Shown: positions 17,687 through 26,690 of the stretch, in pieces
How the letters are laid out: every line of letters starts with the position of its first letter
Numbering within the stretch: the stretch's first letter is position 1
Assembly: GCF_001676385.1 (NCBI RefSeq)
Contig: NZ_LYVJ01000017.1
Coordinates: 1 to 64,000, forward strand
Length of the DNA: 64,000 nt
From: Stenotrophomonas maltophilia
Lineage (GTDB): Bacteria; Pseudomonadota; Gammaproteobacteria; Xanthomonadales; Xanthomonadaceae
Reading direction: 5' to 3'
The notes under the pieces: model-generated
Told to the model about the DNA's origin: nothing
Seen by the model: the letters and a program-made list of their open reading frames with translations, nothing else
The model's database searches: none
Position numbers and translations under genes: made by a program

Positions 17687-17890
17687 TCAAAGCTCCAACA
17701 TCATCCGCAGCAGGTACATCAGCCGCGGCAGCGCGCTCAGCACCGCACCACCGATGCCGATCCACGGCCAGCGCTCGCCGCGCACGCGTGAGGCCATCGC
17801 CAGGCCGCAGCCCGCCAGCCCCGCGCCCCAACCCACTGCAATACCCAGCCAACTGGCCACGCCGCACCAGGGTGCCTTGCCCTGCGCCAT
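17687..17890 (-). CDS. Small hypothetical membrane protein
   Basis: A 67-residue protein with two hydrophobic helices (about 9-33 and 42-62). A purine-rich stretch (AGGGGG) lies just upstream of the ATG. The frame is open much further upstream, but that extension is antisense to the neighbouring lipoprotein gene, so the short form is preferred. No family was recognised. It is divergent from the lipoprotein and directly follows the SMAG repeat. Confidence 0.5.
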   Translation of the reverse strand: MAQGKAPWCGVASWLGIAVGWGAGLAGCGLAMASRVRGERWPWIGIGGAVLSALPRLMYLLRMMLEL

Positions 17891-17980
17891 CCGAAACCCC
17901 CTGTGTCCTTGCCGAATTTCTGTACGGGACACGCCCGCGTGCTGCCTACACTGGCCGCACCTGCCCTGTAGGGACATCCC

Positions 17981-18397
17981 ATGCGCACGCGCCGCCTGCT
18001 GCTGCCCGGTGCCCTCCTGCTGCTCACCGCGTGCGGTGACGGGGCACGGCTTCCCTTCTCCGCCGACCCGCTGCAGGGCTGCTTCGCGACCCGCGCGGGC
18101 AAACCCGCCGACTTCCGCATCGACAAGGAAGGTGGCCAGTACTTCGTCTCGTTCAGCCGTGGCGAGCAGTGGCAGCGCGAACCCAACGCCCTGCACAAGG
18201 CCACGTCCAGCGAGATCAGCCGCTACTTCCGCGAAGACGCCGACCAGATCGACAGTGCGTTGATCCGCATGGCTGGCGGCTTCGGCATCTTCCACTTCAA
18301 CAAGGGTGCGACGTTGAAGGGCAAGGCCAGTGACAGTGATTACATGGCGCTGATGCTGATCGGGGCCGGGCCGGTGTATGCGGTGAGGTGCGATTAG
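17981..18397 (+). CDS. Small predicted lipoprotein
   Basis: A 138-residue protein with a lipoprotein signal (MRTRRLLLPGALLLLTACGD; lipobox LTAC with Cys18). The mature part contains FRIDKEGGQYFVSFSRGEQW and ends ALMLIGAGPVYAVRCD, with a second cysteine near the C-terminus. No family was recognised. A degraded, internally deleted copy of the same gene lies about 1.1 kb downstream (19242-19415), so the locus has been duplicated. Probably sorted to the periplasmic face of an envelope membrane. Confidence 0.75.
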   Translation: MRTRRLLLPGALLLLTACGDGARLPFSADPLQGCFATRAGKPADFRIDKEGGQYFVSFSRGEQWQREPNALHKATSSEISRYFREDADQIDSALIRMAGGFGIFHFNKGATLKGKASDSDYMALMLIGAGPVYAVRCD

Positions 18398-18508
18398 CGA
18401 CACCGGTTTTTGAGGAATGTTTGAAATCCGAATAACTGCGTGATGCAACCCAATGCACCACTGGGCAAGTAGTGAAGATGGAGCCTCACCCAGATTGGAG
18501 AGGTCCAG

Positions 18509-19171
18509 ATGAAATTGCACGTAGCCACTCTCATGTTCATCGTCTCTGCATCCGTGCAGGCAGCAGACGGTACTCCAGCTGATAGACAGACCGCTGACGA
18601 AGCGAAGTCCCCAGCGAGAATTGTTCGCAGCGCAGAATGGCCTGACTCCATCGGGCGAACGGTCAGTGTGGAGCAGTCCCTCACCCGCAACTCGAAGGGG
18701 CAATATGTATATCGCTACGATGATCAATCGGAAGCAACGAAGCAGTACCACGAGGCTTCCTGCGCAGATATTGGGATGAATCCCGCCAAGGGCGAGTCCA
18801 TCACGGTGGGGCCAGGAAGCGCTGCATGGCATTGCTCAAGCATCGAGTCGAACGGCGCTAGTGACGCAAAGAGTACGGACTATGTATTCGCCTATGCACC
18901 CAATGGACAGGTATCAGCCGGCCAGAACTTCGTTTCCCACGGAACTGTGAGATTCAACAGCTCAGTCAGCGGGAACATCCAGGGTAGCGCGCAAATCGAC
19001 AACGGAAGGTGCCAGACCTTTTATAGCGAGTATTACCCACCCAACACTGTGGGGAATCACACCGCGAGAGTCCTCTGCTTCGCTCATGCCCCACAGACCA
19101 TGAATACGTTGATGGAAGGGTGCGTACCGCGCGCCTGCGCAAGCGATCGCGGTTCCATCAGGGCCGACTGA
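18509..19171 (+). CDS. Exported hypothetical protein
   Basis: A 220-residue protein with signal peptide MKLHVATLMFIVSASVQAAD. The mature region is rich in Ser, Asn, Gln and Tyr, has four cysteines (EASCADIG, AWHCSS, GRCQTFY, RVLCFAH) plus two near the end, and looks like a small disulphide-bonded beta-rich domain. Codon use is more AT-rich than its neighbours, and it sits between the lipoprotein and its degraded copy, so it may have arrived with that duplication. A GGAGAGG ribosome site precedes the ATG. No family was recognised. Confidence 0.65.
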   Translation: MKLHVATLMFIVSASVQAADGTPADRQTADEAKSPARIVRSAEWPDSIGRTVSVEQSLTRNSKGQYVYRYDDQSEATKQYHEASCADIGMNPAKGESITVGPGSAAWHCSSIESNGASDAKSTDYVFAYAPNGQVSAGQNFVSHGTVRFNSSVSGNIQGSAQIDNGRCQTFYSEYYPPNTVGNHTARVLCFAHAPQTMNTLMEGCVPRACASDRGSIRAD

Positions 19172-19241
19172 TACCTGGCCCCCCTGCCACGGCTGCAATC
19201 ATCACTGACATCATTCCGTTCTGACTTCACCAGCTGCCCCC

Positions 19242-19415
19242 TGGCTTTCGGGCGGCTTCCGCATCGACAAGGAAGGTGGCCAGTAATTCTTCCCCTTCGG
19301 TCGCGATGGCCAGTAGGAGCGCGATCCAAGAGCCCTGCACAAGGCCAGCGACCGCGACTACATCGTGCTGATTCTGATCGGGGCCGGGCCGGTGTATGCG
19401 GTGAAGTGCAATTGA
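19242..19415 (+). pseudogene. Degraded partial copy of the 17981-18397 lipoprotein gene
   Basis: Reading GGC GGC TTC CGC ATC GAC AAG, the segment gives FRIDKEGGQ, then stop TAA, FFPFGRDGQ, stop TAG, ERDPRALHKA, SDRDYIVLILIGAGPVYAVKC and a terminal TGA. It aligns in frame with FRIDKEGGQYFVSFSRGEQW...ALHKA and SDSDYMALMLIGAGPVYAVRC of the intact gene, but lacks the signal peptide and about 35 central residues. Two in-frame stops and the deletion mark it as a pseudogene. Confidence 0.85.
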
Positions 19416-19417
19416 AC

Positions 19418-19512
19418 TGTAAATCCGAGCCCACGCTCGGCTCCTTTTGCAGTGGATCCACGCCATGCGTGGATGCAGGCATGGTGGAGCCAAGGGTGGG
19501 CTCGGTCCTACA
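19418..19512. repeat. Diverged SMAG-type palindrome with GGATCCACGCC element
   Basis: TGTAAATCCGAGCCCACGCT at the left end faces GGTGGGCTCGGTCCTACA at the right. The centre carries GTGGATCCACGCCATGCGTG, like the elements at 12430 and 14330. Together with the pseudogene it fills the 386-base gap before the methyltransferase gene. Confidence 0.7.
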
Positions 19513-19557
19513 ACAGCTGCGGTACCATGCCCTCCCCCGAACCGCCCCGGTACCGCC

Positions 19558-20400
19558 GTGCCCCATTACACCGGCCCCCTGCTGACCCGCGACAGCGCCG
19601 ACACCCTGCGCCGTGCCCATGACAAGGGCGCTGCCGACTGGCAGGGCTCGCTCGACCTCGGCCGCAGCCAGGACTGCGTGGCGCTGGATGCGGACGGCTT
19701 CCACTTCCGGGGCCAGCCCTATCCCTGGCCGGGCAAGCTGAAGGACCGCACGCTGTATTACTGGGATGGCGAGGAGTTCGCGCCGATCTCGCGCTACAGC
19801 GGCTCGCTGATCAAGCTGGTGCCGACCGAATGGGGCGCACCGACGTTCGAGATCGACGGCATCAAGATGCTGCCGACCTCGAAGCTGTCGCCATTCGAGG
19901 ATGCGCGCCGCAAGGTCGAGCTGGTCGCTCCGGCCGGCAAGGTCATCCTCGATACCTGCGGTGGCCTCGGCTACTTCGCCGCGTGTGCGCTGGAAGCCGG
20001 TGCCGGCCAGATCCGATCATTCGAGAAGAACGCCGATGTGATGTGGCTGCGCACGCTCAACCCGTGGTCGCCGGACCCGGACTCGGCGGCCGCCGGGGGC
20101 CGCCTGCAGTTCAGCCACGGCGACGTCTCCCAGCAGATCGAACAGGTGGCCAGCAACAGCGTCGACGCGATCCTGCACGACCCGCCGCGCTTCGGCATCG
20201 CCGGCGAGTTGTACTCGCAGGTGTTCTATGACCACCTGGCGCGCGTCATCCGCAAGGGCGGGCGGTTGTTCCATTACACCGGCGCCCCGAACAAGCTGAC
20301 CAGCGGTCGCGATGTACCGCGCGAAGTGGCCAAGCGCCTGGAAAAGGCCGGTTTCAAGGCCGAGCTGGCACTGGACGGCGTGCTCGCCGTCAGGCGCTGA
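19558..20400 (+). CDS. SAM-dependent methyltransferase (spermine-synthase-like fold)
   Basis: A 280-residue Rossmann-fold methyltransferase. An N-terminal beta-rich region (about 1-115) precedes motif I LDTCGGLGYFAACALEAG, then RSFEKNADVMWLRTLNPWSP (motif II), DAILHDPPRFG (motif IV, DPPR) and RVIRKGGRLFHYTGAPN. A DPPR motif is common in enzymes that methylate planar nitrogens or related groups; the substrate is unknown. No ATG fits the family start, so GTG at 19558 (VPHYTGPLLTRD) was chosen. It stands alone, convergent with the deacetylase. Confidence 0.75.
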   Translation: MPHYTGPLLTRDSADTLRRAHDKGAADWQGSLDLGRSQDCVALDADGFHFRGQPYPWPGKLKDRTLYYWDGEEFAPISRYSGSLIKLVPTEWGAPTFEIDGIKMLPTSKLSPFEDARRKVELVAPAGKVILDTCGGLGYFAACALEAGAGQIRSFEKNADVMWLRTLNPWSPDPDSAAAGGRLQFSHGDVSQQIEQVASNSVDAILHDPPRFGIAGELYSQVFYDHLARVIRKGGRLFHYTGAPNKLTSGRDVPREVAKRLEKAGFKAELALDGVLAVRR

Positions 20401-20403
20401 GCG

Positions 20404-21372
20404 TCACTCCGAATCGACCTTGGCCAGCTTCATCACCCACGCCGGCACCTCCGGTTCGCCCGCGTAGAAGGACTTCGGCTTGTTCTCCGCCATCGCCCAG
20501 CGGTGCAGCCAGCTGGGGCCATAGCGGCCGTTGTAGCCTTCGGCACCCCGCGCATACGCCGGGTCACGCATCGCTTCGTCCAGCGAAATGAAGCGATAGC
20601 CACGGCGTTTCGTCGCCGCCACCAGTTCGGCGAAGGCGGCGGCGTTGAGTTCGTTGGCATGCATGAGCCACACCTGTGGCACTGCGTAGCCCAGCAATGC
20701 CTGGGACTGCCGCTCGTAGTAGTCCAGCTTGTTCAGCATGTAGGGCACGTAGCCCCTGCGCAGTTGCGCCAGCGTCGCTTCGCGCGCCGGGGAATCCGGC
20801 TGTTCGTTCATCACGTTGGCATAGGCGAACGCCCACACCCACTCTCCGTTGTCCACCGTCACCGGCGCCACGCGGTAGCCGTGCCGCCTGAAGAACGCAT
20901 CCATCTGCGCGCGCTCCTCTGCGGTGCGTCCAGCGCGCAGGTAGGGATGCCGCATCCACGTCGGCACCTGGCCACGTTCGGCCAGCAACGGCCGCAGCAC
21001 CGTCTCGCCGCGCAGGAAATCCTGCTGGAACGCCGCCACGCCATTGGCATTGAGGTCCATGTGCGACCAGGTGTGATTGCCCAGCACGTAGCCGGCGTCC
21101 AGCCAATCGCGCAGCATCTGCACCCGCGCCGGCTGCACCTGCCCATCGACCTCCAGCTTGTTCTCGTTGACGAAGCCGATCACCGGCACGGCCGCCTGGC
21201 GCAGCTGCGCCATCAGTGCGTCATGCCGTGCCTGCAGGTCAGCCGGCGCGATCTGATCCAGCCGCGCCCAGGGCAGGTCGTCGATGGTCACCGCGATGCG
21301 GCGATCGCTCCCGGCGGCGTGCACCGCGAGCGACAGCAGCAGCAATGGCAAAGCACGCAGCAACAAGCGCAT
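20404..21372 (-). CDS. Exported polysaccharide deacetylase family protein
   Basis: A 322-residue protein with a signal peptide (residues 1-19, LLLLSLAVHAA). The NodB-like domain begins RIAVTIDDLPW with the catalytic/metal Asp pair at 31-32, then GNHTWSHMDLN supplies the metal-binding His-x3-His. RHPYLRAGR and VDNGEWVW follow. It should remove acetyl groups from a glycan in the periplasm (peptidoglycan or exopolysaccharide; not decidable). The start at 21372 was chosen for the signal peptide, because the open frame runs on into the upstream gene. Confidence 0.83.
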   Translation of the reverse strand: MRLLLRALPLLLLSLAVHAAGSDRRIAVTIDDLPWARLDQIAPADLQARHDALMAQLRQAAVPVIGFVNENKLEVDGQVQPARVQMLRDWLDAGYVLGNHTWSHMDLNANGVAAFQQDFLRGETVLRPLLAERGQVPTWMRHPYLRAGRTAEERAQMDAFFRRHGYRVAPVTVDNGEWVWAFAYANVMNEQPDSPAREATLAQLRRGYVPYMLNKLDYYERQSQALLGYAVPQVWLMHANELNAAAFAELVAATKRRGYRFISLDEAMRDPAYARGAEGYNGRYGPSWLHRWAMAENKPKSFYAGEPEVPAWVMKLAKVDSE

Positions 21373-21448
21373 CGGATCTTCCCTGGCGTGGCGAGGCGTC
21401 GACTGTAGCGCGTATCCGGGCTTCCGGCGTGGCCCGCGGGAGCTCCCG

Positions 21449-22120
21449 TTACGCCCGGCGCCGCCTTCCCTGCCGCGCACGCGCAATCGCCCGCCACAGC
21501 GCAACGCCCGCCACCATCGCCACCGCCAGCAAAGCGGCCAGCACCAGCGCCAGGTCATCCGGGTTGCGCAGCAACGACGCGTTCTGGCGGGTGAGGATAT
21601 CGAACACCAGCTGCTGGGCCTGCGCCAACGGCACCTCGCCCTGCGGGGCCAGCTCCACAAGGCACGAGGCCGGGGCCAGCGTGGCCACGCTGGTCCATGC
21701 CACTTCGTACAGATGCAGCGTCCACGCGGCCGCGACCAGCAACGCGCCATGCAGCACCATCAGCGTCCCGTTCGCGACGCGCAGGCGCCCCTGCAGCCGG
21801 CCGGCCCGGTAAGCCCCCATCGACATCGCCCCCAGCAGCGCCAGCACCACGCCCGCCATCGGAACCCACTCGAACGGCAGCCACGCCTGCAGGGCCTCGG
21901 AACGCGACATCAACTGCTCCGCCACCTGCATGCGCGCCACCGGATCGGGGCCACCGCATGCCTGTTCCACCGGCTCCAGCAGCAGGTCTACCCGGTAGCG
22001 GAAGAAGCCCGCAGCCAGCGCCACGGCCAGCAATGCGACCCATTGCAACACCAGCAGCATGGGACCCGGGCCACAGGCACGGCAGAAGCGGGACGCAACG
22101 GACACAAGCGGTTCATCCAT
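21449..22120 (-). CDS. Hypothetical multi-pass membrane protein
   Basis: A 223-residue protein with four predicted helices (about MLLVLQWVALLAVALAAGFF, VPMAGVVLALLGAMSMGAY, GTLMVLHGALLVAAAWTL and LALVLAALLAVAMVAGVALW) and a C-terminal basic tail. A soluble loop with conserved-looking cysteines separates helices 1 and 2. No family was recognised. The ATG at 22120 is preferred; a TTG 60 bp upstream is also possible. It precedes the deacetylase on the same strand by 76 bp, so co-transcription is possible. Confidence 0.6.
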   Translation of the reverse strand: MDEPLVSVASRFCRACGPGPMLLVLQWVALLAVALAAGFFRYRVDLLLEPVEQACGGPDPVARMQVAEQLMSRSEALQAWLPFEWVPMAGVVLALLGAMSMGAYRAGRLQGRLRVANGTLMVLHGALLVAAAWTLHLYEVAWTSVATLAPASCLVELAPQGEVPLAQAQQLVFDILTRQNASLLRNPDDLALVLAALLAVAMVAGVALWRAIARARQGRRRRA

Positions 22121-22241
22121 GACAACGGAGGACCATCCTAACCACGGCACCCCGGGGTTGTCGGCAGGCGGATGCGACAATCTTCAGCCTGCCCGGTAGG
22201 ATGTCGAGCCGACGGAACAGGCGCGTGCCGGAGTCGAGTGG

Positions 22242-22922
22242 ATGGTAGTGCTGTATCTGGCCGTGCGGGTGTTGTTTCCGCTATCGGTATTCGTGCTGGC
22301 CTGCAGCGTGCTGTCGCGCCTGATCAACGCCCGCCTGGCCCGCCTGCCACGCGTTCCCTTGAACCTGCCCGAGCCCAGCAGCAGCCCGCGCAGGAAAGAC
22401 CGGCGCCTGCATGCGCGCGCACTGCGGCGCCGCCCGGGCCTGCGCACTGCTACCCGGCCCGCAACCGCACCACGACGCTGGCACATTGCAGCGGCCTGCA
22501 TCGCCGTGTCGGCTCTGGTCGCCGCCGTGGCGATCACGCCCGATGGCGCGCGCTTCCTGGTCATGGCCCGCAGCCTCACCGGCTACCCCGCCACCGTTGC
22601 CGAGGTCCGCGTTCCCGCGGCGGCACACGCGGTGCTGCTGCAGGCGTGGCAACCCGTGCTCTCGCACCTCTCCCGGCCGGTATCGATGCGCTACCCGGTG
22701 CCCCGCACCGGCGCCACGCATGAAGCGCATGCCACGCTTCCCGTGCAGGTCAGGCATCGTCCTGACGCGCTGCAGATCGCCACGGCCATACCCGTGGAAG
22801 CCGAGGCGTTGCGCACCGAACTTGCCCGGCTGGGCGGCGTGCCGCGTGAGGCCATCACCGTCCGCCAGGACGAAATCTCCCCGTGGATGCAGCCCGGATG
22901 GCAACCCTGGCCCGGCCGGTAG
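22242..22922 (+). CDS. Hypothetical membrane-anchored protein
   Basis: A 226-residue protein with an N-terminal helix (about 3-24), an Arg/Pro-rich cytoplasmic stretch (about 35-78), a second helix (about 80-97, AAACIAVSALVAAVAITP) and a soluble C-terminal domain of about 125 residues. No family was recognised. Base composition matches the chromosome. It is divergent from the membrane protein at 21449 and convergent with the hydrolase at 22960. Overlapping open frames exist, so this call rests on the membrane topology and a weak GAGTGG ribosome site. Confidence 0.5.
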   Translation: MVVLYLAVRVLFPLSVFVLACSVLSRLINARLARLPRVPLNLPEPSSSPRRKDRRLHARALRRRPGLRTATRPATAPRRWHIAAACIAVSALVAAVAITPDGARFLVMARSLTGYPATVAEVRVPAAAHAVLLQAWQPVLSHLSRPVSMRYPVPRTGATHEAHATLPVQVRHRPDALQIATAIPVEAEALRTELARLGGVPREAITVRQDEISPWMQPGWQPWPGR

Positions 22923-22959
22923 CGCCGGACGGGGCGTCCAGGACAAGCATCGCGAATGC

Positions 22960-23772
22960 CTAGCGCTTCAGGAAATTCAGCAACGCCAGATTGAAATGGT
23001 CGGCGTGGCTGGTATTGCAGCCATGCGGCGCCCCCTGCAGCATCACCACCTCGCTGCCCGGAATCGCACGATGCGTGCGCTTTCCGGAGCCCTCGAACGG
23101 CACGATGGCGTCGCTGTCGCCGTGCAGGATCAGCGTCGGCACGGTGATCTTCTGCAGGTCGCGGCGGAAATCCGTGGTGGCGAATGCCTGCATGCAGCCC
23201 AGCGCAGCCGCCTGGTCCGATTGATGGCACAGCGCGATGGCCGACTGCCGCTCGTCCTCGGTAACCATCAGCTTGCCGTTGGCGCTGAAGAACTGGCGCG
23301 TGAAGTCATCGAAGAACGCCTCGCGATCTGCCTGCAACCCCTTGCGCATTTCGTCGGCCGCGTCCGGGGTCAGCGGTCCTTCCGGGTTGTCGTCGGCGCG
23401 CAGCAGGCAGGGCGGCACCGCAGCGGCGAACACCACGCTGTGCAGGCGCGCCTGGCCATGGTTGGCCACGTAGCGCGCCACCTCGCCGCCACCCATCGAA
23501 AAACCCACCAGCGTCACGTCGTGCAGATCGCGGTCTTCGATCAGCGCGGCCAGGTCTGCGGCCAGCGTGTCGTAGTCATAGCCGTCGGCGGGCTTGTCAG
23601 AACGGCCAAAGCCCCGGCGGTCGTAACAGATCACTCGATGCTGGGCGTCACGCAGGATCGGCACCTGCGCCTTCCAGGCGTCCGCCGACAACGGCCAACC
23701 GTGGATCAGGATCACCGGGCGGCCGTCGCCGCCGCTGTCTTCAACATGCAGCCGGATGCGGGAAGCAGGCAT
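22960..23772 (-). CDS. Alpha/beta hydrolase, non-haem chloroperoxidase/arylesterase type
   Basis: A 270-residue alpha/beta-hydrolase. The oxyanion region is LIHGWPLSADAW (22-33), nucleophile Ser92 lies in GFSMGGGEV, an acid is in LHGDSDAIVPF, and the catalytic His is in GAPHGCNTSH. YDRRGFGRSDKP is typical of the cofactor-free haloperoxidase/arylesterase group, whose members hydrolyse esters or peracids. There is no signal peptide. The start at 23772 follows CAGGAGCCCCC. It stands alone; the substrate is unknown. Confidence 0.85.
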   Translation of the reverse strand: MPASRIRLHVEDSGGDGRPVILIHGWPLSADAWKAQVPILRDAQHRVICYDRRGFGRSDKPADGYDYDTLAADLAALIEDRDLHDVTLVGFSMGGGEVARYVANHGQARLHSVVFAAAVPPCLLRADDNPEGPLTPDAADEMRKGLQADREAFFDDFTRQFFSANGKLMVTEDERQSAIALCHQSDQAAALGCMQAFATTDFRRDLQKITVPTLILHGDSDAIVPFEGSGKRTHRAIPGSEVVMLQGAPHGCNTSHADHFNLALLNFLKR

Positions 23773-24217
23773 GGGGGCTCCTGTGGAAGGGGAGAACGTG
23801 CAGGCTAGTGGCGCCGCCCTGTGGAGGCCGTGAGGGAATCGCACTCCCTCATGACATCGCCTGCACATCCACCGGCCGCGCCGCGGCCGTTGAGGGGCAG
23901 CCTGCGCCAAGCACGCTGTCCGCATCCGGCACATGGCTATTCGGGGGACTACATGCCAGCCCTAGTGCCGGCCAGGGGCGTGTCGGGGCACGCTGGATCC
24001 CTTAGGAAGCACTACGAGCAAAACACCGTTGCGTTTTTGGCGTGACCATCGAAGACCAGCACACGATGGATACTTGCTTCCGCGCATCGACAATTGCCGC
24101 AACTTGGCGCGGTACAGATGGTACTTTGCAGCCTCAGGCGCTCGAGCAAAGTGCACGCCCCCGCAGAATGCTGGCGAACAGAAGTCAGTTTAATGAGATG
24201 GAAGGAAATATCGATCA
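23773..24217. other. 445-base intergenic stretch without recognised feature
   Basis: No open frame with family similarity, palindrome of the local repeat families, or terminator was seen. Base composition shifts from GC-rich on the left to more AT-rich on the right, where the next gene also has atypical codon use. The region just before 24218 (AAGGAAATATCGATCA) supplies that gene's ribosome site. Confidence 0.5.
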
Positions 24218-25309
24218 ATGAACAAGAGCCATTCCGAGCTCGCGACAGCCATCGACAATCTGGTCGCCGAACTACGGCCCGTGCTGGCCTGGATCGAACG
24301 TCATCCAGTGCTCATCGCATCCATCGCGGTGCTGCTTCCGAGCGCTGGCATCTATTACTATGCAGTGAGGGAGCAACTGCCTCTCAGTCTGCTTTCCACC
24401 GATGCAGTTTCTGCACTTCCCATGTTGCTGGCAGTAACAGGGCTACGCATCCTCGCTTTGTCCGTGCTCTTCTTCTCCCCCGTCGTGCTGTCACCCAACC
24501 GTTTCTCATACACACCGGACCGGGGAATCAAACTACTACCCGAGGATCCCGCCAGCCGAGACAGAACGATTTTCCGCTGGAGCCTTGCCCTGATCGCTCC
24601 GGGCGCACTTCATTTCGCCGGGATCTATGTCGCGTCTTTCTATGACACTCTTTCGACAATTGCGCTCTGGATCAGCACGCCAGGTTGCCTACTTATTTTC
24701 GTAATCATATCGCGCTGGGCGAAGCCGGAAGACAGGAAACAAAAATGGCTATCCCTGGACACCTACTTCTTGCTGGTCACGGGATTTCTGCAGCTATTGT
24801 CGATCAATACAATCATGCAGCTCGCGCTCGGCCTGGTGGTCACGAAGAGCAACTTGGAGATTGGCGCATCTCTGCTTGGTGCTTCGGTTGCACTTGGCTT
24901 TCTTCAGTCCGTGGTCATACGAGCCGTGGACGGACTAAGTGAGCGGTACGGTGTTGGGACACTTGCCGTCTCATTTGCATCCGTCGTGATCATTGTGGGA
25001 ATGCTGTTCCCTCCAACAGGCGCCTTCCTGACGGCGCAGGTTGTCAATCCACCAGGTGAAAAATCCAAGGGCTGCATGATGCTGACCCTACGGTCCCGCG
25101 ACAGTGCATCCATCAAGCTTCTGGTGGGTGATGGCACTGCTACCGATCAGATCAAAGTGGTGTACTCAACGAGCTCGGTACTTCTTGTTCGAATGAAGAA
25201 TGACGATAGCGGGACAATTTATCGAATTCCCGTGGATCAGGTTTCAGAGTTCAAGCAATGCCCCCGAGAACAGGGTGCGAGAGAGCCATCAAAGGCAACA
25301 ATTTCCTAA
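24218..25309 (+). CDS. Hypothetical multi-pass membrane protein with soluble C-terminal domain
   Basis: A 363-residue protein with about eight hydrophobic helices between residues 30 and 275 (first ones ASIAVLLPSAGIYYYA and LRILALSVLFFSPVVL), then a soluble C-terminal domain of about 75 residues with two cysteines (SKGCMMLTL and FKQCPREQ). Codon use is more AT-rich than the flanking genes, suggesting acquisition. An AAGGAA site precedes the ATG and a perfect hairpin follows the stop. No family was recognised. Confidence 0.7.
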   Translation: MNKSHSELATAIDNLVAELRPVLAWIERHPVLIASIAVLLPSAGIYYYAVREQLPLSLLSTDAVSALPMLLAVTGLRILALSVLFFSPVVLSPNRFSYTPDRGIKLLPEDPASRDRTIFRWSLALIAPGALHFAGIYVASFYDTLSTIALWISTPGCLLIFVIISRWAKPEDRKQKWLSLDTYFLLVTGFLQLLSINTIMQLALGLVVTKSNLEIGASLLGASVALGFLQSVVIRAVDGLSERYGVGTLAVSFASVVIIVGMLFPPTGAFLTAQVVNPPGEKSKGCMMLTLRSRDSASIKLLVGDGTATDQIKVVYSTSSVLLVRMKNDDSGTIYRIPVDQVSEFKQCPREQGAREPSKATIS

Positions 25310-25328
25310 TGGCCTAATTTGAGCCACC

Positions 25329-25354
25329 GCCGCCTGTGCATATGCACAGGCGGC
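25329..25354. terminator. Perfect 26-bp palindrome between convergent genes
   Basis: GCCGCCTGTGCAT is followed directly by its reverse complement ATGCACAGGCGGC. It lies 20 bp after the membrane protein stop and 14 bp before the end of the convergent propeller gene. It lacks a T-run, so it may act as a bidirectional hairpin terminator or a protein-binding site. Confidence 0.55.
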
Positions 25355-25367
25355 CCCATCGAACGCC

Positions 25368-26513
25368 TTACAACTGAATCCGCGCCACGCTCTCGTTCGC
25401 GTCCTTGGCCTCTTCCTCGCCATTCTTGATGCTCACGAACAGCACGTTGTTCTTCTCATCCAGCGCCAGGCTGTTCGGGTGGGCCGGAACCGGGTAGGTG
25501 GCCACCTTCTGGTAACTGTCACTGTTGTACGCGGTCACCGTACCCGCCTCGCGGTTGGTCACGTACAGGCGCTTGCGCGGGGCGTCCAGCAGGATGCCCA
25601 ATGGGCCGGCGTCGGTGGGGATGCTGGCCAGTTCCTTGCCGTCGTGGCGGTCGAGCACCAGCACGCGCTGGCCCGGGTGCTTGCTGACCAGGCCGCTGCT
25701 CTTGGCCTGGTAGCCGCGCAGGAATTCCGAGCCCTGGTCCGTGACGAACAGGCGCGTGCCGGCCGGATCCAGCGCGATGTTCATCGGCTGCTCGGCGGCG
25801 ATCCCGTGCTGCGCCACCACCTTGCCGGAATCGGTGTCCACCACCACCAGATCGGCCAGCAGGTTGCTGGCGTACACGCGCTTGTTGCCCGCATCCAGCG
25901 CCAGGCCGGGCGCCTTGGCGTTGCCCAGGCCCTCGATCGTGTTGATCACCTTCAGCGTGGTGGTATCAATGACGAACAGCACGCTGCCGGTATCCGGCTG
26001 GCTGGTGTGGCCGGTCACATACAGGCGGTTGGCGGCGCTGTCGACCACCAGTTCGCGCAGGTCGTGGGTATAGGCGGCCTTGCCATCCTTGCCGGTCTTC
26101 TTTTCCATCAGCTGCACGGTGCCGATGGCCGTGTTCTGTGCGGTGTCGACCACGGTCACTGACAGGTCCACGGTATTGCCCACGTACAGGCGATCATGGG
26201 CATCGTCGAGCGCCACGCCGAACGCCTTGCGCTGCAGCGGGATGCGGGTTTCCACGGCCAGCGTGGCCGGATTCAGGCGCAGCACCTGGGCCGGGCCGGC
26301 GGCCTCGCCGAAGCCGCCGGACGAGGCGACGAACACGGCGTTCTGTTTCGGGCTGTAGGCCAGCTCATACAGGCCCTGGGCCACAGCCTGGCGCTGCACG
26401 GCGGTGGTGGCGCTGGCGGCCGGAGCGTTATCGGCGAAGGCAGAGGGCGCGCCGAGGCTGAGCGACACGGCAAGGGCCAGGGCGGCCGAGCGGAAAGCGG
26501 AATGACGGAACAT
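25368..26513 (-). CDS. YncE-like exported beta-propeller protein
   Basis: A 381-residue protein. Residues 1-27 form a signal peptide ending SAFADN. The rest comprises about seven YVTN-type repeats (RLYVGNTVDLSVTVVDT, RLYVTGHTSQPDTGSVLFVIDT, RVYASNLLADLVVVDT, RLYVTNREAGTVTAYN). It resembles E. coli YncE, a periplasmic seven-bladed propeller; some YncE homologues are iron-regulated, but no Fur box was recognised here. Length matches YncE (353 residues). It is a single gene at the left edge of the accessory island. Confidence 0.82.
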   Translation of the reverse strand: MFRHSAFRSAALALAVSLSLGAPSAFADNAPAASATTAVQRQAVAQGLYELAYSPKQNAVFVASSGGFGEAAGPAQVLRLNPATLAVETRIPLQRKAFGVALDDAHDRLYVGNTVDLSVTVVDTAQNTAIGTVQLMEKKTGKDGKAAYTHDLRELVVDSAANRLYVTGHTSQPDTGSVLFVIDTTTLKVINTIEGLGNAKAPGLALDAGNKRVYASNLLADLVVVDTDSGKVVAQHGIAAEQPMNIALDPAGTRLFVTDQGSEFLRGYQAKSSGLVSKHPGQRVLVLDRHDGKELASIPTDAGPLGILLDAPRKRLYVTNREAGTVTAYNSDSYQKVATYPVPAHPNSLALDEKNNVLFVSIKNGEEEAKDANESVARIQL

Positions 26514-26646
26514 GCGAGCATCCTTGAAAGGGCACGGGAAGGTGTCCTGGCTCGCTGGGCCGTGCGGAGACGGCCGTTCCGGGGGGTGTGCACCGGATGG
26601 GCTGGCTGGGTTGCGGGGCAATGGTAGCAGTTCCCGCCCGCGGAAA

Positions 26647-26667
26647 CCCCTCCTTGCCAAGGAGGGG
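26647..26667 (-). terminator. Hairpin after the effector gene
   Basis: CCCCTCCTT (26647-26655) pairs with AAGGAGGGG (26659-26667). On the minus strand it is followed by TTTCC. It lies 24 bp beyond the stop of the T4SS effector gene and probably ends that message. Confidence 0.5.
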
Positions 26668-26690
26668 CGCGGAGGCACGCGCCCTCGCCG

